From Streptomyces cyaneus (lineage in GTDB: Bacteria > Actinomycetota > Actinomycetes > Streptomycetales > Streptomycetaceae), in contig NZ_RQJW01000016.1 in assembly GCF_004028635.1 (NCBI RefSeq), forward strand, positions 62,001 through 126,000: a DNA stretch of 64,000 bases. The letters are read 5' to 3'. The translations under genes were made by a program, and so were the position numbers. Shown here one piece after another: positions 1 through 8,652 of the stretch; position 1 is the first letter of the stretch, and each line of letters begins with the position of its first letter. The notes under the pieces are model-generated. The model worked only from the letters and a program-made list of their open reading frames with translations. It was not told where the DNA came from and did not search any database.

Positions 1-195
1 GCGCAGGGCGGCGACGAAGTCACCTACCTGCACGCCTTCCTGGACGCGCGGGTGTGGGCCATGAAGCAGGAAGAGGCCCACAGCGACACCAGCCGGGTCG
101 ACACCGCCCAGCGGGTCTTCCTGCGCAAGGGCAACCTCGACCTCGATCCGCCGCTCGACTGGAAGGTGTACGGGGACAGTTACCACATCGGCTGA
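1..195 (+). CDS. Chitosanase, GH46, C-terminal end (partial)
   Basis: The window opens inside this gene, and frame 1 stays open to TGA at 193-195, leaving the last 64 residues. The tail (QEEAHSDTSRVDTAQRVF, then LDPPLDWKVYGD) matches, from memory, the C-terminus of secreted Streptomyces GH46 chitosanases, which cut beta-1,4-glucosamine polymers outside the cell. The catalytic Glu/Asp pair and the signal peptide would lie upstream of the window. A strong hairpin follows 7 nt after the stop, so this is the end of its transcript. Family assignment rests on the tail only. Confidence 0.8.
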   Translation, partial: AQGGDEVTYLHAFLDARVWAMKQEEAHSDTSRVDTAQRVFLRKGNLDLDPPLDWKVYGDSYHIG

Positions 196-202
196 GCGGC
201 AC

Positions 203-230
203 CCGGCGCCCCGGACGAACGGGGCGCCGG
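203..230 (+). terminator. Terminator after chitosanase
   Basis: Perfect 11-bp stem (CCGGCGCCCCG / CGGGGCGCCGG) with a 6-nt loop, starting 7 nt after the chitosanase stop. There is no long T tract, which is normal for Streptomyces terminators. Confidence 0.8.
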
Positions 231-330
231 ACCTCGCCGAACGCACCTCTCGCCCGGCATGAGAGAGTGACCGGCGCGGCCCGCACGGGTCATAAGGTTG
301 CTTTATGAGCTCATAGAGCGGACCCGCGTA

Positions 331-349
331 CCGACTTAGGCTTGCCTTA
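331..349. promoter_or_regulatory. Possible DmdR/IdeR iron box upstream of fprA
   Basis: The reverse complement of this stretch, TAAGGCAAGCCTAAGTCGG, matches 13 of 19 positions of the DtxR/IdeR/DmdR consensus TWAGGTWAGSCTWACCTWA; the core AGGnnAGCCTAA is intact. The element TTAGGCTT is repeated 16 bp further on, at 352-359. It lies 52-70 bp before the fprA start, where an iron-responsive repressor could block transcription. This is inference from sequence. Confidence 0.45.
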
Positions 350-400
350 GTTTAGGCTTCCCGACGAGATCGTTTGTCGCCGCTCGAAGGGACCCTGATC

Positions 401-1765
401 ATGCCCCGCCCCCTGCGGGTAGCCATCGTCGGAGCCGGCCCCGCCGGGATCTACGCCGCCGACGCCCTGCTCAAGTCCGACGTGGCCGCCGAGCCCGGCG
501 TGTCCATCGACCTCTTCGAGCGCATGCCGGCGCCGTTCGGTCTGATCCGTTACGGTGTCGCCCCCGACCACCCCCGCATCAAGGGCATCATCACCGCCCT
601 CCACCAGGTGCTCGACAAGCCGCAGATCCGCCTCTTCGGCAATGTCGACTACCCGAACGACATCAGCCTGGACGACCTGCGCGCGTTCTACGACGCCGTG
701 ATCTTCTCGACGGGCGCGACGGCCGACCGCGAGCTGCGCATACCCGGCATCGACCTCGACGGGTCGTACGGCGCCGCGGACTTCGTCTCCTGGTACGACG
801 GCCACCCGGACGTGCCGCGCACGTGGCCGCTGGAGGCGGAGAAGGTCGCCGTCCTCGGTGTCGGCAACGTCGCCCTCGACGTGGCCCGCATCCTCGCCAA
901 GACGGCGGACGAGCTGCTGCCGACGGAGATCCCGCCGAACGTCCACGAGGGCCTCAAGGCCAACAAGGCGCTGGAGGTCCACGTCTTCGGCCGCCGTGGC
1001 CCGGCGCAGGCGAAGTTCTCCCCGATGGAGCTGCGCGAGCTGGACCACTCCCCCAACATCGAGGTCATCGTCGACCCCGAGGACATCGACTACGACGAGG
1101 GCTCGATCGAGACCCGGCGCGGCAACAAGCAGGCCGACATGGTCGCCAAGACGCTGGAGAACTGGGCGATCCGCGACGTCGGCAACCGCCCGCACAAGCT
1201 GTTCCTGCACTTCTTCGAGTCGCCCTCGGAGATCCTCGGCGAGGACGGCAAGGTCGTCGGCCTGCGCACCGAGCGCACCGCGCTCGACGGCACCGGGAAC
1301 GTCAAGGGCACCGGCGAGTTCAAGGACTGGGACGTCACCGCGATCTACCGCGCCGTCGGCTACCTGTCCGACAAACTCCCCAAGCTGCCCTGGGACATCG
1401 ACTCGGGCACCGTCCCGGACGAGGGCGGCCGGGTCATACAGGAGTCCGGCGAGCACCTGCAGTCGACGTACGTCACCGGCTGGATCCGGCGCGGTCCGGT
1501 GGGCCTCATCGGCCACACCAAGGGCGACGCCAACGAGACGGTGTCGAACCTGCTGGACGACTTCGCGAACGGCCGTCTGCAGACGCCGGGTTCGCCCGAG
1601 CCGGAGGCGGTGGAGGCGTTCCTCGCCGAGCGCGAGATCCGCTTCACCACCTGGGACGGCTGGTACAAGCTCGACGCCGCCGAGAAGGCGCTGGGCGAGC
1701 CGCAGGGCCGTGAGCGCGTGAAGATCGTCGAGCGCGAGGACATGCTCCGGGAGAGCGGCGCGTAA
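401..1765 (+). CDS. fprA: Ferredoxin/adrenodoxin-type NADP+ reductase (FprA-like)
   Basis: 454-residue flavoprotein that passes electrons between NADPH and ferredoxin, typically to supply P450s and other ferredoxin-dependent enzymes. The N-terminal FAD fold has GAGPAGIYAADAL at about residues 9-21. A second Rossmann motif, GVGNVALDVARIL, around residue 150 binds NADPH. The C-terminal GHTKGDANETVSNLLDD is the adrenodoxin-reductase FAD motif. Length matches mycobacterial FprA (about 455). I chose ATG 401, preceded by GAAGGGA at good spacing, over an in-frame TTG at 374 with no ribosome site. A hairpin terminator follows, so the gene looks monocistronic. A possible iron box upstream suggests iron-linked control. 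Confidence 0.93.
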   Translation: MPRPLRVAIVGAGPAGIYAADALLKSDVAAEPGVSIDLFERMPAPFGLIRYGVAPDHPRIKGIITALHQVLDKPQIRLFGNVDYPNDISLDDLRAFYDAVIFSTGATADRELRIPGIDLDGSYGAADFVSWYDGHPDVPRTWPLEAEKVAVLGVGNVALDVARILAKTADELLPTEIPPNVHEGLKANKALEVHVFGRRGPAQAKFSPMELRELDHSPNIEVIVDPEDIDYDEGSIETRRGNKQADMVAKTLENWAIRDVGNRPHKLFLHFFESPSEILGEDGKVVGLRTERTALDGTGNVKGTGEFKDWDVTAIYRAVGYLSDKLPKLPWDIDSGTVPDEGGRVIQESGEHLQSTYVTGWIRRGPVGLIGHTKGDANETVSNLLDDFANGRLQTPGSPEPEAVEAFLAEREIRFTTWDGWYKLDAAEKALGEPQGRERVKIVEREDMLRESGA

Positions 1766-1783
1766 GTCAGCGACAGCAACGCC

Positions 1784-1822
1784 AGAGGGCCCGGGGTTGA
1801 TTCGCCGGGCCCTCTCGGTTTT
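1784..1822 (+). terminator. Terminator after fprA
   Basis: Perfect 11-bp inverted repeat (AGAGGGCCCGG / CCGGGCCCTCT) with a 10-nt loop, followed by CGGTTTT. It is a good intrinsic terminator 18 nt after the fprA stop. Confidence 0.88.
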
Positions 1823-1861
1823 CGCACCCTCGGGGTGATCGGCGCCTGTTAGCGTCCCTCG

Positions 1862-2827
1862 GTGTTCTCACTTCTCGAGCCCCCCTTCTTCACCCGGCTG
1901 CGCGATGCGCGGCGGGTGCTCGTCGCCGGCGCCGGCGGCGGTTTCGACGTGTACGCCGGTGTGCCGCTGGCCCTCGCGCTGCGGGCGGCCGGCAAGGAGG
2001 TGCAGCTGGCCAATCTGTCCTTCTCGGATCTGTACGGGCTGGACCTCGATGTGTGGGTGGACCACCACGTCGCGGCGATACGCCCGGACACCACGGCCCG
2101 CGGCGACTACTTCCCCGAGCGGACTCTCGCCACATGGCTCGCCCGGCAGGGCCTGCCCAACATGGTGTACGCGTTTCCCCTCACGGGCGTCCAGCCGCTC
2201 CGGGCCGCCTACCGCGCGCTTGTCGAGCATCTGGGCGGCGTGGACGCGATCGTGCTGGTGGACGGCGGGACCGACATCCTGATGCGCGGCGACGAGAACG
2301 GGCTGGGCACGCCGGAGGAGGACATGGCCAGCCTGGCCGCCGTGGCCGGGCTCGACGAGGTTCCCGAGCGGCTGGTGGCGTGCCTCGGATTCGGGGTGGA
2401 TGCCTATCACGGGGTCAGCTACTCCCTGGTGCTGGAGAATCTCGCCGCGCTGGACCGCGAGGGCGGCTACCTCGGCACGTTCTCGCTGCCGCGCGACAGC
2501 CGCGAGGCAAGCCTCTACCTCGACGCGGTGGAGCATGCCCAGCAGTGCACGCCGGACCACCCGAGCATCGTCCAGGGCTCCGTCGCGGCCGCCGTACGCG
2601 GCGACTTCGGCGACGTACGGTTCACCGCGCGGACCCGGAACAGCGAGCTGTTCGTCAATCCGCTCATGGCCCTGTACTTCTGCGTCGACGCGCCCGCCCT
2701 GGCCCGGCGCAACCTCTATCTCGACCGGCTGGAGAACACCGCGCTCATGCGCCAGATCAGCTCGGCCATCGCGGAGTTCCGCGACGAGCTCCCGCGTCAG
2801 CGACCGCCGCGGGCCTACCCGCACTGA
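1862..2827 (+). CDS. DUF1152 family protein
   Basis: 321-residue cytoplasmic protein opening with a Rossmann-like nucleotide-binding turn (RVLVAGAGGGFDVYAG, about residues 18-33), the hallmark of DUF1152. The mid-protein DGGTDILMRGDENGLGTPEEDM is the other conserved block of this family, rich in Asp and Gly and suggestive of a metal or phosphate site. No biochemical role is established for the family that I know of. The GTG start at 1862 gives the full family length. The gene sits alone between two terminator-bounded genes. Confidence 0.85.
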   Translation: MFSLLEPPFFTRLRDARRVLVAGAGGGFDVYAGVPLALALRAAGKEVQLANLSFSDLYGLDLDVWVDHHVAAIRPDTTARGDYFPERTLATWLARQGLPNMVYAFPLTGVQPLRAAYRALVEHLGGVDAIVLVDGGTDILMRGDENGLGTPEEDMASLAAVAGLDEVPERLVACLGFGVDAYHGVSYSLVLENLAALDREGGYLGTFSLPRDSREASLYLDAVEHAQQCTPDHPSIVQGSVAAAVRGDFGDVRFTARTRNSELFVNPLMALYFCVDAPALARRNLYLDRLENTALMRQISSAIAEFRDELPRQRPPRAYPH

Positions 2828-2929
2828 TGCGCCTTCGTCTCACATTTCGGTGAAGTCGCCACAGCACTCACGTGCACTGCATACACTCCTGATCTTCACA
2901 GAAGCTCCATACAGGGGGGATGTTTCTCC

Positions 2930-3427
2930 ATGCGTATACGCATTGTCGCCACAACCGCCGTCGTGGCCGGCGCACTCACCGCGCTGTCCGCCGTACCGGC
3001 CCAGGCCACCGAGTACTCGTCCGCGCTGAAGATCAAGGGCATCCAGTACGACGCGCCCGGCCGCGACTCCAACAGCTGCTCCACCGGAAACACCGACGAG
3101 GAATACCTGACGATCAAGAACTACTCGTCGAGCACGACGGTGAACCTCAAGGGCTATGTCGTCAGGGACGCCAGCAGCACCAACAAGTTCGTCTTCACCG
3201 CGAACCACTATCTGCAGCCCGGTGACTACGTGAAGCTCCGGGGCGGCAACGGCTCCGACTCCGACAGCAGGAACGTGGTGTACCGCGACAACTGCAACTT
3301 CATGTGGAACAACGACAAGGACACCATCAAGCTGTACAAGCCCTCGGGCGCCGGCGCCGACTTGCACTCGTACACCAAGAGCGGCAGCGACCCGGACGGA
3401 AACGGCTACATCAACTACCACGGCTGA
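2930..3427 (+). CDS. Secreted lamin-tail-domain protein
   Basis: 165 residues. A Sec signal peptide (MRIRIVATT, then an alanine-rich core) ends near AQA-TEYSS at about residue 27. The mature part is one lamin-tail (LTD) beta-sandwich: YLTIKNYSSSTTVNLKGYVV, then FVFTANHYLQPGDYVKLRGG, then a C-terminal aromatic segment. Such single-domain LTD proteins are common exported proteins in Streptomyces. They are thought to bind surfaces or DNA/glycans, but no function is established. GGGGGGAT lies just before the start region, and a hairpin terminator follows. Confidence 0.85.
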   Translation: MRIRIVATTAVVAGALTALSAVPAQATEYSSALKIKGIQYDAPGRDSNSCSTGNTDEEYLTIKNYSSSTTVNLKGYVVRDASSTNKFVFTANHYLQPGDYVKLRGGNGSDSDSRNVVYRDNCNFMWNNDKDTIKLYKPSGAGADLHSYTKSGSDPDGNGYINYHG

Positions 3428-3444
3428 CCGTTCGCAGTCCGCGA

Positions 3445-3491
3445 GTGAGCAGGACCCGCCCCAATGCGGATGGTGGGCGGGCCCTGCTCAC
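3445..3491 (+). terminator. Terminator after the lamin-tail gene
   Basis: 17-bp inverted repeat with a single mismatch (GTGAGCAGGACCCGCCC pairs with GGGCGGGCCCTGCTCAC) and a 13-nt loop, 18 nt after the stop. Confidence 0.82.
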
Positions 3492-3650
3492 CGAGTCATT
3501 GTCATGACCGGACGTGGTGCGGGCCACGAGTGAGCGACGGTCGGGCTGTGCGGATGGTGCACACCCCGTGTGCGGACCCCCCGCCCGACCGGCGTCCATC
3601 TGCGGCGACGATACTGGTACGAGCATCTACCCCCGCCCACAGATGGACTC

Positions 3651-4814
3651 ATGCCCAGCTCCTCCAGCGCCCGCCCCACGATCCCGCCCTCGGTGTGGTC
3701 GGCCCGTGGCCGTCACATCGGCCCCGCCGCGGAAGACGTACTCCGGCTCAGTCTGCGGCAGCTCAAGGACAGCCAGGTCATAGACGACTTTCTGGAAGTG
3801 CCCGAGGCCGAGGGCGCCCAGGAGTGGATCTTCGAGGCTCGATGGCGGGTCGCCGACGCGGTGACCGTACGGGCCCGACTGACCCTCGAACGCGACTCGG
3901 CCGAGGGGCAGCAGTGGGTGCTGGTCGCGGAGGCGCAGGCTCCGTGGGACCCGCGGTGGCCGTCCCCGGCCGCCATGTTCTGGCCGCAGGAGCCGGACGC
4001 CACCTGGGACCACGATGCGCTCACGGGCCTGCGCCTGAGGGACATCAACCCCCTCCCCTCGGACGACAAGGCCGTTCGGCGCATACTGCGGGACTCCGCG
4101 CGCGACGGCTGGACCATCCATGTCGTCGTCCACGAGGCCATGACCACGGACGAGCGCGGCCGCGTGCCGCTTGCCGGGATGCTGCCGCCGAGCCTGCGGC
4201 ACCGGGTGGTCGAGCATCGCGCCGCGCCCCATCAGCTGCGCGTCGTGAACTGGGCCCTGCGGGACTTCGGCGTACAGGTGCCACGTGGTGGTGCCGTGGT
4301 GCTGCCCGGCACCACGGCCTCGTCCGGCTACGACGCCGACGACTTCGCCGTACGCAGCGTCTTTCTCGACGGCTCGCAGCCGGCCGAACTCATCCATACC
4401 GTGACGCGCTTCGCCGCGCTGCCGCGCCCGTTGCCGGACGGCGGCGAGGAGGCCGTCACCGCCCTGCGCGAGGAGTGGCGGCTGCTGACGCTCGAGGAGG
4501 AACTCGCCCGTGAGCGCAAGCTCGTGGCGATGTACGCCGAGGCGCTCGAGGCGATGACGAAGTCCCGCGACCTGTATCGGGAGGCCGCCGAGCAGGCGCA
4601 TGCCGCGCTGGCGGCCTACCGGGAGTCCGCCGGGGCCGAGCCCGAGACACGGCCCCAGCCGGACGCCGCCGCGGCGACGTCCCCGCTTCAGCAGCTGACC
4701 CGGACCTTCGAGCGCCTCAAGGTCCCCGCCTGGGCTCGCAGGCCCGGTCCCGGCGCGGACCGTGAGCAGGAGGGCAAGGCCGTCGAGGAGCAGGCGGAGA
4801 CGTCGGACCGCTAG
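3651..4814 (+). CDS. Conserved hypothetical protein with C-terminal coiled coil
   Basis: 387 residues, no recognised family. The first 280 or so residues are a mixed alpha/beta globular part. From about residue 285 comes a long heptad-rich helix (LEEELARERKLVAMYAEALE, then TKSRDLYREAAEQAHAAL), predicted coiled coil. A Pro/Ala-rich linker and a basic patch (KVPAWARRPG) precede an acidic end. No signal peptide or membrane span is seen. I start at ATG 3651; an in-frame GTG at 3570 would add 27 unlikely residues. A GATACT-like -10 at about 3609 suggests a short leader. It may be an assembly or partner-binding protein, but that is a guess. Confidence 0.7.
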   Translation: MPSSSSARPTIPPSVWSARGRHIGPAAEDVLRLSLRQLKDSQVIDDFLEVPEAEGAQEWIFEARWRVADAVTVRARLTLERDSAEGQQWVLVAEAQAPWDPRWPSPAAMFWPQEPDATWDHDALTGLRLRDINPLPSDDKAVRRILRDSARDGWTIHVVVHEAMTTDERGRVPLAGMLPPSLRHRVVEHRAAPHQLRVVNWALRDFGVQVPRGGAVVLPGTTASSGYDADDFAVRSVFLDGSQPAELIHTVTRFAALPRPLPDGGEEAVTALREEWRLLTLEEELARERKLVAMYAEALEAMTKSRDLYREAAEQAHAALAAYRESAGAEPETRPQPDAAAATSPLQQLTRTFERLKVPAWARRPGPGADREQEGKAVEEQAETSDR

Positions 4815-4851
4815 AGCGTGTCTCGTCCAAGAGACGGGAGAAGAGACGGAA

Positions 4852-5514
4852 CTAGTCCCGGGCGCCGGTGTGCAGGGCGGCGAACAGCCCCTGGGCGCGG
4901 GTGCCGTCCGGCAGCTGCCAGGCACCGCCGACATGACCGGTGGCTCCTTCGGGAAGGAGCGACGCGCCGTCCGGGGCGGGCCGCAGGACCCGGTGCAGAC
5001 GGAGGGTCGTGCCATCCGGTGCGGCCAGCCGGGTGCCGTCCGGGTCGTCGATGGCGGGAGCCGTGACCTGCGTCGACGTGAGGCCCGCGCCGGTGTAGGA
5101 GCGGGTGACCTCCTCGTCGACGGTGTCGGTGATGCTCTGTGCCTGAGCCTGGACGCGCCCCTCGATCAGGGCCCACAACTGGGCGACCAGTACCGGGTCG
5201 TGGCAGCCGTCGTAGGCCCAGCGGTGCCCCAGCACCCCGTGCTCCATGGTCCCGACGAGGGCGTGCTCCGCACCGTCGAGCGGGGCGCCGCGATAGGTCA
5301 GCGGCACCAGGTAACTGACCGGCTCGGCGCCGGCGTCGTCGGTGGCCACCATGAGCTCGATCCCGACCTCGCCCCGCGGGTCGTCGAGCCGGAAGCCGCC
5401 GGCCTTGGCCAGCCTGGGTTCTTCGGCGCCGCCGTACCACGGACGGGTGGGCAGCCAGGTGGTGAGCAGTTCCAGCTTGGTCGGCTTGAGGGTGGTGTGG
5501 TGAATGATCGCCAT
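4852..5514 (-). CDS. Maltokinase N-terminal-cap-like protein
   Basis: 220 residues starting MAIIHHTTLKPTKLELLTTW. This resembles the N-terminal cap of actinobacterial maltokinase, including AKAGGFRLDDPRGEVGIELM, YLVPLTYRGAPL and GHRWAYDGCHDPVLVAQL, without any kinase domain after it. Related stand-alone proteins are often loosely named 1,4-alpha-glucan branching protein. The cap suggests a link to trehalose/maltose-1-phosphate/alpha-glucan metabolism, but no catalytic residues are visible and the function is open. It is transcribed towards the preceding gene, with 37 bp between the two stops. Confidence 0.78.
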   Translation of the reverse strand: MAIIHHTTLKPTKLELLTTWLPTRPWYGGAEEPRLAKAGGFRLDDPRGEVGIELMVATDDAGAEPVSYLVPLTYRGAPLDGAEHALVGTMEHGVLGHRWAYDGCHDPVLVAQLWALIEGRVQAQAQSITDTVDEEVTRSYTGAGLTSTQVTAPAIDDPDGTRLAAPDGTTLRLHRVLRPAPDGASLLPEGATGHVGGAWQLPDGTRAQGLFAALHTGARD

Positions 5515-5681
5515 GTCCGCAGGCTCTCACGGAAGTTGACGCGCTGATACTCTGTTCGATCATGACGTACTTCTTCCCCCTCCGCTAGCCGCTCCGTCGG
5601 CACTGCGCGGCTCGACCCGGCGCCGATGATGCGGGACGGTCATCCACCGTCCCGGGCTGCGACGTGGGAGAAAACGGCATC

Positions 5682-6839
5682 ATGCGCATGGTGGCGCGGT
5701 GCGTACGCGGGCTGGAGCCCGCACTCGGCACGGAAATTCTGCGGACGGGTTCCGCGACCGTCGACTGGATCGGCCATCGTGAGGTGGTCTTCCGGACCAG
5801 GAGCAGTACCAGTACCCATGCCGGCGCAAGCAAGGTGCGGCTGCGGACCGCCGACGACGTCTTCCTGCTCGCCCTGCGCCGGGACGACATCGGTCCGCAC
5901 AAGAGCGACCTGACCGCCTTGGCGGAGATGGCGCGCGCGGTCGATCTGGCAGGGCTGGCGCGGGAACGCGGGGCACTCGGCGGGCCGCACGGGTTCGGCG
6001 GGATCGAGGTTTCGGCGTCCTTCCTGGGGCGCAGGACGTACAACCGGTACGACATCGAGGACGCCGTCGGCCGGGTACTGGCCGAGCGCGCCGGTGTGCC
6101 GTACCACGCGCGCCGGCACGGCGATCCTGCGCCGCCCGGCCACAGCGGGTGGCGGCTGACGCTGGACGGCGACCACGCCACCCTGCTGCTGCGCCTGGCG
6201 CGGCGCCCGGCACACCGGCGTGCCTACAAGAACGCGACCATCGCGGGAACGCTGCACCCGCCGGTCGCCGCCGCCATGGCTCAGACGGCCGAACTGCGGC
6301 CGGGCCAGCGGGTGCTGGACCCGTGCTGTGGAGCGGGGACGCTGCTCATCGAGGCCCATCACACGGTGCCGGGCACCACGCTGCTCGGGTTCGATCTCGA
6401 TCCGGCCGCGCGCCGGGCGGCACGGCAGAACGCCGGTCCGCTCCCGGTCGCCGTCGAGCACGGCGACGCCGGCACCCTGCCCGTCGCCGATCGCAGCATC
6501 GACCGCGTCCTGTGCAACCCGCCGTGGGGAGCGCAGGTCGACGCAGGAGGACGCCTCGCCGGGCACCCGGAGCGATGGTGGCGCGAACTCGCCCGCGTCC
6601 TCACCGACGAGGGGAGCGCGATCGTGCTGCTGCCCGAGGCACGCGGCCTGGGCCACGCCCTGGCGCTCGGCCTGGCTCCCGTGCACGTACAGCAACTCAG
6701 CCTGTTCGGCAGCCGTCCGCTGCTGGTCCGCCTCGAACGGCAACGCGACCGCGGACGTACCCGGGTCCGGCGGGAGGTGGCGGGCAAGGTCCGCACGCGC
6801 CCACGCGCGGTGCGTACGGCGCCTGCGCAGGACTCGTAG
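5682..6839 (+). CDS. THUMP/RlmL-like RNA (guanine-N2) methyltransferase
   Basis: 385 residues. The N-terminal 190 residues resemble the THUMP-bearing substrate-binding half of Trm14/RlmL proteins. The catalytic half starts with RAYKNATIAGTLHPPVAAAM, then the SAM motif VLDPCCGAGTLLIEA (about residues 210-224), and catalytic NPPW in VLCNPPWGAQV (about 284-294), diagnostic of exocyclic amino-group methyltransferases on RNA. Likely substrate is a guanosine in tRNA or rRNA. ATG 5682 has GGGAGA 10 nt upstream, while a GTG at 5664 lacks a site. The basic C-terminus (RGRTRVRREVAGKVRTRPR) would favour RNA binding. Confidence 0.82.
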   Translation: MRMVARCVRGLEPALGTEILRTGSATVDWIGHREVVFRTRSSTSTHAGASKVRLRTADDVFLLALRRDDIGPHKSDLTALAEMARAVDLAGLARERGALGGPHGFGGIEVSASFLGRRTYNRYDIEDAVGRVLAERAGVPYHARRHGDPAPPGHSGWRLTLDGDHATLLLRLARRPAHRRAYKNATIAGTLHPPVAAAMAQTAELRPGQRVLDPCCGAGTLLIEAHHTVPGTTLLGFDLDPAARRAARQNAGPLPVAVEHGDAGTLPVADRSIDRVLCNPPWGAQVDAGGRLAGHPERWWRELARVLTDEGSAIVLLPEARGLGHALALGLAPVHVQQLSLFGSRPLLVRLERQRDRGRTRVRREVAGKVRTRPRAVRTAPAQDS

Positions 6840-7048
6840 GTGGCGCGTACAGCGTCCAGCGGGTTGCCTTCGGTGCGCGTGGTGGGCGGTTCCGGCTCCT
6901 GCGCAGGCAGGTGTCGGGGCCGGTTGCGCGTCTTTCGTCCTGACGGGTGACGGGGGCCGCCAGGTGACCGCCGTCATGCAATGTGCACGCCGCGAGGGGG
7001 AATCCGACCAGCAGTGTGTCGTGCGCACCGCCGGCAGGAGGAGGGTCC

Positions 7049-7345
7049 GTGGAGTCGACCACCACAGTGATCGTCGTCGCCGTGGCCCTCGCGGCCGTGG
7101 TGCTCGCCCTGGCCGTCGGTGTGCTGGTGCGGCTGGTGCGAACCCGGCGCGTCATGAGGCGCGCCGGGCTGCCGACCGGGCCGCGCTGGGTGTTCTGGGG
7201 TGCCGTCGCGTACTTCGTGCTGCCCGCCGATCTGGTGCCGGATCCGGTGTATCTGGACGACATCGGCGTGCTCTTGCTGGCACTGCGTACCCTGCGCCGC
7301 TCTCCCGATGCGGGACCGCCGGACGCCGTTGGTTACAGAAAGTAA
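7049..7345 (+). CDS. YkvA/DUF1232 membrane protein
   Basis: 98 residues. An N-terminal membrane segment (TTTVIVVAVALAAVVLALAV) is followed by a DUF1232 core with the family signature PADLVPDPVYLDDIGVLLLA, as in YkvA proteins of unknown function. GTG 7049 is preceded by AGGAGGAGGG at 7036-7045, a very strong ribosome site that rejects the upstream alternative at 6983. The next gene is the RiPP precursor, 118 bp downstream on the same strand; no functional link is known. Confidence 0.85.
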   Translation: MESTTTVIVVAVALAAVVLALAVGVLVRLVRTRRVMRRAGLPTGPRWVFWGAVAYFVLPADLVPDPVYLDDIGVLLLALRTLRRSPDAGPPDAVGYRK

Positions 7346-7463
7346 GGAAACCAATCACTCGTTCGATTCGTTTAAGTAAGAGGAACCCAAAGGACGTCGG
7401 CGGACCCGAGGACGCCGCTGGGTGACCCCGCTCGATCGGAGCAGCACCTGTGAGGGAGAGACG

Positions 7464-7655
7464 ATGCAACCGTTCGCGCTCAACTACGCACGGCCGGCCG
7501 CGGAGTTGGAGGTCAGCGCTCCGTACGTCTACGACTCCGGCCTGCAGTTGAACGTGCTCCGTGACGGGCGGATAGCCGCCCGTGATCATGGCCTGTTGCG
7601 TGAGCTGGGGACCACGACGTCCACGGCGGGCTCGAAGACCCACTTCGACGACTGA
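7464..7655 (+). CDS. tgmA: ATP-grasp-modified RiPP (graspetide-type) precursor
   Basis: 63-residue peptide. Leader signature MQPFALNYARP followed by LEVSAPYVYDSGLQLNVL and core-like tail GTTTSTAGSKTHFDD. I recognise this as the actinobacterial 'putative ATP-grasp-modified RiPP' precursor family. The Thr/Ser-rich stretch before a terminal Asp-Asp fits the known chemistry of ATP-grasp ligases, which join Ser/Thr hydroxyls or Lys amines to Asp/Glu side chains to form macrolactones or macrolactams. It lies 16 nt before its maturase and is clearly co-transcribed. ATG 7464 follows GGGAGAGACG. Which residues are crosslinked is unknown. Confidence 0.88.
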   Translation: MQPFALNYARPAAELEVSAPYVYDSGLQLNVLRDGRIAARDHGLLRELGTTTSTAGSKTHFDD

Positions 7656-7671
7656 ACACAGGCCGGCGACG

Positions 7672-8646
7672 ATGACGGTCTTGATTCTGACCAGCGAAGA
7701 AGACGTGACGGCGGACATGGTGGTCGTGCACCTGAACGCGTCCGGCGTCCCGGTGGTCCGTCTCGATCCCGCCGACCTGACCGGCGGGGTCGCACTGTCG
7801 GGCGAGTACGTCCACGGCGCCTTCCGCGGCCATCTGTCGTCCGCGGGGCGCCTGGTGGGCATCGACGGGCTGCGGTCGGTCTGGATGCGCAGGCCGGGAA
7901 CCGCGGCGGCCCGGGCGGCCACGCCGTCCGCCTGGCTGACGGAGGAGGCCGGGCAGGCGTTGTACGGCATGCTGCGCGGCTGTGACGCCCGCTGGATGAA
8001 CCATCCCGACGCGGCCCGCCGGGCCCGTTACAAGCCGTGGCAGCTGCGGGTGGCCCAGCGCTGCGGGCTGCCCGTGCCGGCCACATTGATCACGACGTTC
8101 CCGCAGGCCGCCCGCGAATTCGCCGATCGCTATCCGGATCTGGTGGTCAAGCCGGTGTCCGGCACCCATCCGCAGGACCCGCCCCGGGCGGTGCCGACCA
8201 GCAGGGTGGCCCCGGACGCGGACTTCTCCGCCGTCGCCTTCGGTCCCACCCTGCTGCAACGGCGCGTCGTCAAGCGGGCCGACATCCGTCTCACGGTGGT
8301 GGGCGAGCGGCTGTTGGCCGCCCGCAGGGTGACCGACGCCGAGGCCGAGGTGGACGTCCGCTTCGACGCCTCCGACGCGCCATGGTGTCCCGTCGAGGTC
8401 GCGCCGCGCGTCGCCGAGGCCGTCCGCGCGTACATGCGGGAGGCGGAACTCGCCTACGGCGCCTTCGACTTCGCGGAGGACGCCGACGGGACGTGGTGGT
8501 TCCTGGAGTGCAACCAGTCGGGACAGTTCGGGTTCATCGAGGTGGACACGGGCCAGCCGATCGCCCTCGGCATCGCCGAGTGGCTCGCCCGACCCGCCGC
8601 GTGGCGGCAGTCGCACGTCAACGGGGCGAGCGCGCAGGTTCTCTGA
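7672..8646 (+). CDS. tgmB: ATP-grasp ribosomal peptide maturase
   Basis: 324 residues starting MTVLILTSEEDVTADMVV. The N-terminal half binds the leader peptide, and WMNHPDAARRARYKPWQLRV is a conserved block of this maturase family. The ATP-grasp fold shows PDLVVKPVSGTH and the Mg-binding end FDFAEDADGTWWFLECNQSGQF (Glu and Asn ligands). It should crosslink the precursor encoded just upstream. Many related loci carry a third gene, a carboxyl or PIMT-like methyltransferase; none is present here, since the next genes run on the other strand. So this is a minimal two-gene locus. Confidence 0.9.
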   Translation: MTVLILTSEEDVTADMVVVHLNASGVPVVRLDPADLTGGVALSGEYVHGAFRGHLSSAGRLVGIDGLRSVWMRRPGTAAARAATPSAWLTEEAGQALYGMLRGCDARWMNHPDAARRARYKPWQLRVAQRCGLPVPATLITTFPQAAREFADRYPDLVVKPVSGTHPQDPPRAVPTSRVAPDADFSAVAFGPTLLQRRVVKRADIRLTVVGERLLAARRVTDAEAEVDVRFDASDAPWCPVEVAPRVAEAVRAYMREAELAYGAFDFAEDADGTWWFLECNQSGQFGFIEVDTGQPIALGIAEWLARPAAWRQSHVNGASAQVL

Positions 8647-8652
8647 GGGTGC

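Noticed and set aside
374..400. TTG 374 as the fprA start.
   Set aside because: No ribosome site; ATG 401 follows GAAGGGA and starts the FAD fold at the usual distance.
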